From NCBI RefSeq assembly GCF_000813825.1, contig NZ_JWTA01000002.1:119040-183039 (forward strand): a stretch of 64,000 nucleotides of DNA, read 5' to 3'. The position numbers and the translations under genes are program-made. Source of the stretch: Chryseobacterium taiwanense. GTDB lineage: Bacteria; Bacteroidota; Bacteroidia; Flavobacteriales; Weeksellaceae. Position 1 is the first letter of the stretch. Each line of letters begins with the position of its first letter. The notes under the pieces are model-generated. The model had not been told where the DNA came from, searched no databases, and saw only the letters and a list, made by a program, of their open reading frames with translations. Below, one piece after another: positions 62,274-64,000 of this stretch.

Positions 62274-63449
62274 ATGGACAAAATATATCTTGATAATGCT
62301 GCAACTACGCCTCTTTCTGAAGAAGTGATCGATGCTATGGTAGCTACCATGAAAATGAATTTTGGTAACCCTTCTTCTACACACAGTTTTGGACAGGAAG
62401 CAAAAATTCTTATCGAAAATGTAAGAAGACAGGTTGCTGATTATCTTCATGTGACTCCTGCTGAAATTATTTTTACTTCTTGCGGAACAGAGTCTAATAA
62501 CATGATTATCAAATCAAGTGTTGAGCACCTTGGAGTAGAAAGAATCATCAGTTCTCCTTTAGAGCACAAATGTGTTTCTGAAAGTGTTTTGGATATGAAG
62601 AGCAGAAAAGGAGTTGAAGTAAACTACATTCGTCCAAACGAAAAAGGAGATATTGATCTTAATAAACTTGAAGAACTTTTAAAAGCTTCAGATAAAAAAA
62701 CACTGGTTACTTTAATGCATGCCAATAATGAGATCGGAAACCTGATGGATATTAAAAAAGTGGCAGAAATGTGCAAAGCACACAATGCTATTTTCCATTC
62801 AGATACGGTACAGACAATGGCTCATATGAACTTGGATTTCTCTGATATTCAGGTTGATTTTGCATCTTGCAGTGCACACAAATTCCACGGTCCGAAAGGA
62901 GTTGGTTTTGCTTTTATTAGAAAATCAAGCGGTCTGAAAGGAATAATTACCGGAGGTCCTCAGGAAAGAAGTTTGAGAGCCGGAACTGAAAATGTTGCAG
63001 GAATCGTTGGATTAGGAAAAGCATTAGAACTTTCATTAAACAATATGGAAGCGTATACCAACCATATGCAAGAAATAAAAAGCTATGCAGAAGAAAGACT
63101 TACAGCGGAGATTCCGGGGATTAAATTCAACGGAAGAAGTGCAGAGAAGGAAAATAGTCTTTATACTGTTTTAAGTGCTTTATTGCCTTATAAAAACCCT
63201 TTAATAGGACTTCAGTTGGATATGAAAGGAATTGCCATTTCTCAGGGGAGCGCTTGTTCTTCAGGAGCTTCAAAACCTTCAATGGTAATGATGATGGTAT
63301 TATCAGAGGATGAAATGGATCATTGTACGCCACTTCGTATCTCTTTCAGTCATTTAACGACTAAAGAAGACATTAATGCTCTGGTAACGGCTTTGAAAGA
63401 AATTTCGACAGATTTCGTTATAGAAAATACAAATGTTGAGCATAGATAG
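62274..63449 (+). CDS. Cysteine desulfurase family protein
   Basis: The 391-residue PLP enzyme starts MDKIYLDNAATTPLSEEV. It has FTSCGTESNNMII, the PLP-aldimine Lys in CSAHKFHGPKGVGF, and the persulfide loop with the catalytic Cys near 328 in SQGSACSSGASKPS. It releases sulfur from cysteine for Fe-S clusters or tRNA thiolation. No IscU or SufE partner is adjacent. The thioredoxin downstream could re-reduce it but is probably separately transcribed. Confidence 0.93.
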   Translation: MDKIYLDNAATTPLSEEVIDAMVATMKMNFGNPSSTHSFGQEAKILIENVRRQVADYLHVTPAEIIFTSCGTESNNMIIKSSVEHLGVERIISSPLEHKCVSESVLDMKSRKGVEVNYIRPNEKGDIDLNKLEELLKASDKKTLVTLMHANNEIGNLMDIKKVAEMCKAHNAIFHSDTVQTMAHMNLDFSDIQVDFASCSAHKFHGPKGVGFAFIRKSSGLKGIITGGPQERSLRAGTENVAGIVGLGKALELSLNNMEAYTNHMQEIKSYAEERLTAEIPGIKFNGRSAEKENSLYTVLSALLPYKNPLIGLQLDMKGIAISQGSACSSGASKPSMVMMMVLSEDEMDHCTPLRISFSHLTTKEDINALVTALKEISTDFVIENTNVEHR

Positions 63450-63531
63450 GTCTATTACTCAAAAAGCGTAATTTTGACTATCCAATAAAGGAAAAAAAGA
63501 ATATAATATTAATTAAAATAAAAGAAACAAA

Positions 63532-63849
63532 ATGGCTTTAGAAATTACAGATAGCTCATTTCAGGACACGGTTTTAAAATCAGATAAGCCGGTATTAGTA
63601 GACTTTTGGGCAGTATGGTGCGGACCATGCAGAACATTGGGACCAATCATCGAAGAAGTAGCAACAGATTTCGAAGGAAAAGCAGTAGTTGGAAAAGTAG
63701 ATGTAGATAACAACCAGGAAATTTCTATGCAATATGGTATCAGAAATATCCCTACTGTTTTAATTTTCAAAAATGGTGAAGTAGTAGATAAGTTGGTTGG
63801 AGTAGCTCCAAAAGAAGTAATCGCTGAAAAATTAAGCGCACACTTGTAA
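63532..63849 (+). CDS. trxA: Thioredoxin
   Basis: This 105-residue protein has the active site WAVWCGPCR (residues 28-36), the cis-Pro in NIPTVLIF and full TrxA length with no signal peptide. It is a cytosolic disulfide reductase working with thioredoxin reductase. A terminator follows. Confidence 0.95.
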   Translation: MALEITDSSFQDTVLKSDKPVLVDFWAVWCGPCRTLGPIIEEVATDFEGKAVVGKVDVDNNQEISMQYGIRNIPTVLIFKNGEVVDKLVGVAPKEVIAEKLSAHL

Positions 63850-63872
63850 AAAAAATAACTTTGATAATGAAT

Positions 63873-63901
63873 GCCTTCCATTTTTGGGAGGCTTTTTTTT
63901 G
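63873..63901 (+). terminator. Terminator after trxA
   Basis: The stem GCCTTCC/GGGAGGC (one G-T pair) with loop ATTTTT is followed by eight T residues. Confidence 0.82.
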
Positions 63902-63909
63902 AAAATAAT

Positions 63910-63939
63910 TTGCAGGTAACAAAAAAAGTCGTAGTTTTG
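63910..63939 (+). promoter_or_regulatory. Promoter of the tRNA gene at the window edge
   Basis: TTG, 19 bases, then TAGTTTTG is an exact Bacteroidetes promoter pair, about 42 bp upstream of the tRNA 5' end. Confidence 0.75.
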
Positions 63940-63980
63940 CAATCACAAAAAAGAAACGAAGTTCCTTAAAGTAAACAAAT

Positions 63981-64000
63981 GATCCGGTAGTTCAGCTGGT
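63981..64000 (+). tRNA. tRNA, 5' end only (probably Asp)
   Basis: GATCCGG-TA-GTTC-AGCTGGT has the layout of a tRNA acceptor strand, bases 8-9 and D arm, and continues past the window. It resembles tRNA-Asp starts in related bacteria. The anticodon is not visible, so identity is inferred. Confidence 0.6.

Noticed and set aside
1..64000. CRISPR array, rRNA operon, complete insertion sequence, prophage or integrase
   Set aside because: No regularly spaced repeats, rRNA sequence, transposase or recombinase gene was found on reading both strands.

Overview
The window looks like a chromosomal segment from a Flavobacteriia member, most likely Chryseobacterium or a close relative of the Weeksellaceae. 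Supporting signs are the low GC content, repeated -7 promoter boxes of the form TAnnTTTG with few Shine-Dalgarno sequences, a T9SS type A sorting domain, GLPGLI and GSCFA family proteins, a long-form signal peptidase I, and the parA-parB-DUF5683-dapB-lepB-WbqC gene order. The genus assignment is inference.

Region 1 (1-1961) holds the end of an SH3-like protein, two small proteins of unknown role, and a tRNA-Arg/tRNA-Pro pair with its terminator.

Region 2 (about 1962-14160) is an AT-rich island lying between two near-identical tRNA-Pro/tRNA-Arg pairs. It encodes a probable class I lanthipeptide system: a 75-residue precursor with a single Cys, a secreted S15/CocE-type hydrolase, and a LanB split into a glutamylation protein and an elimination protein, all on the minus strand. 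Above them is a membrane-anchored TPR/AraC regulator. Divergent from it lies an operon for a small Thr-rich secreted protein, a GLPGLI protein and an outer-membrane barrel receptor. A palindrome (CGAAATT-N4-AATTYCG) sits 11-12 bp upstream of the -33 element of both transcription units and is probably the shared operator. No LanC cyclase or LanT exporter lies in the window. This is the best candidate for a poorly described system here.

Region 3 (14161-26869) has a tRNA-Ser-Pro-Arg operon, a peptidoglycan amidase, aspartate ammonia-lyase, a surface-glycan set (two glycosyltransferases, flippase, FkbM methyltransferase), a DUF2461 protein, and a MacAB-TolC-type tripartite export operon.

Region 4 (27000-43800) is mostly housekeeping: two DEAD-box helicases, DUF47-Pit phosphate uptake, polyprenyl synthetase, GSCFA, DUF4269, TatD, a T9SS-secreted protein, ObgE, adenylate kinase, hypoxanthine phosphoribosyltransferase and an ABC-F protein. 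A 670-bp spacer filled with repeat-like sequence lies at 41520-42187.

Region 5 (43800-46400) is accessory: an alpha/beta hydrolase followed by a duplicated 3' end of the ABC-F gene, then a PIN-domain protein overlapping an unrecognised 260-residue partner, which is a toxin-antitoxin-like pair.

Region 6 (46440-64000) contains purA, a TonB protein, the parAB-DUF5683-dapB-lepB-WbqC run, a subtilase, lipocalin and OmpA lipoproteins, and a four-gene set resembling polyprenyl-phosphoryl-arabinose biosynthesis (UbiA, DprE1-like, DprE2-like, HAD). That set is interrupted by a GxxExxY gene flanked by inverted repeats. A PrcB-like lipoprotein, a cysteine desulfurase, thioredoxin and the first 20 bases of a tRNA (probably Asp) close the window.
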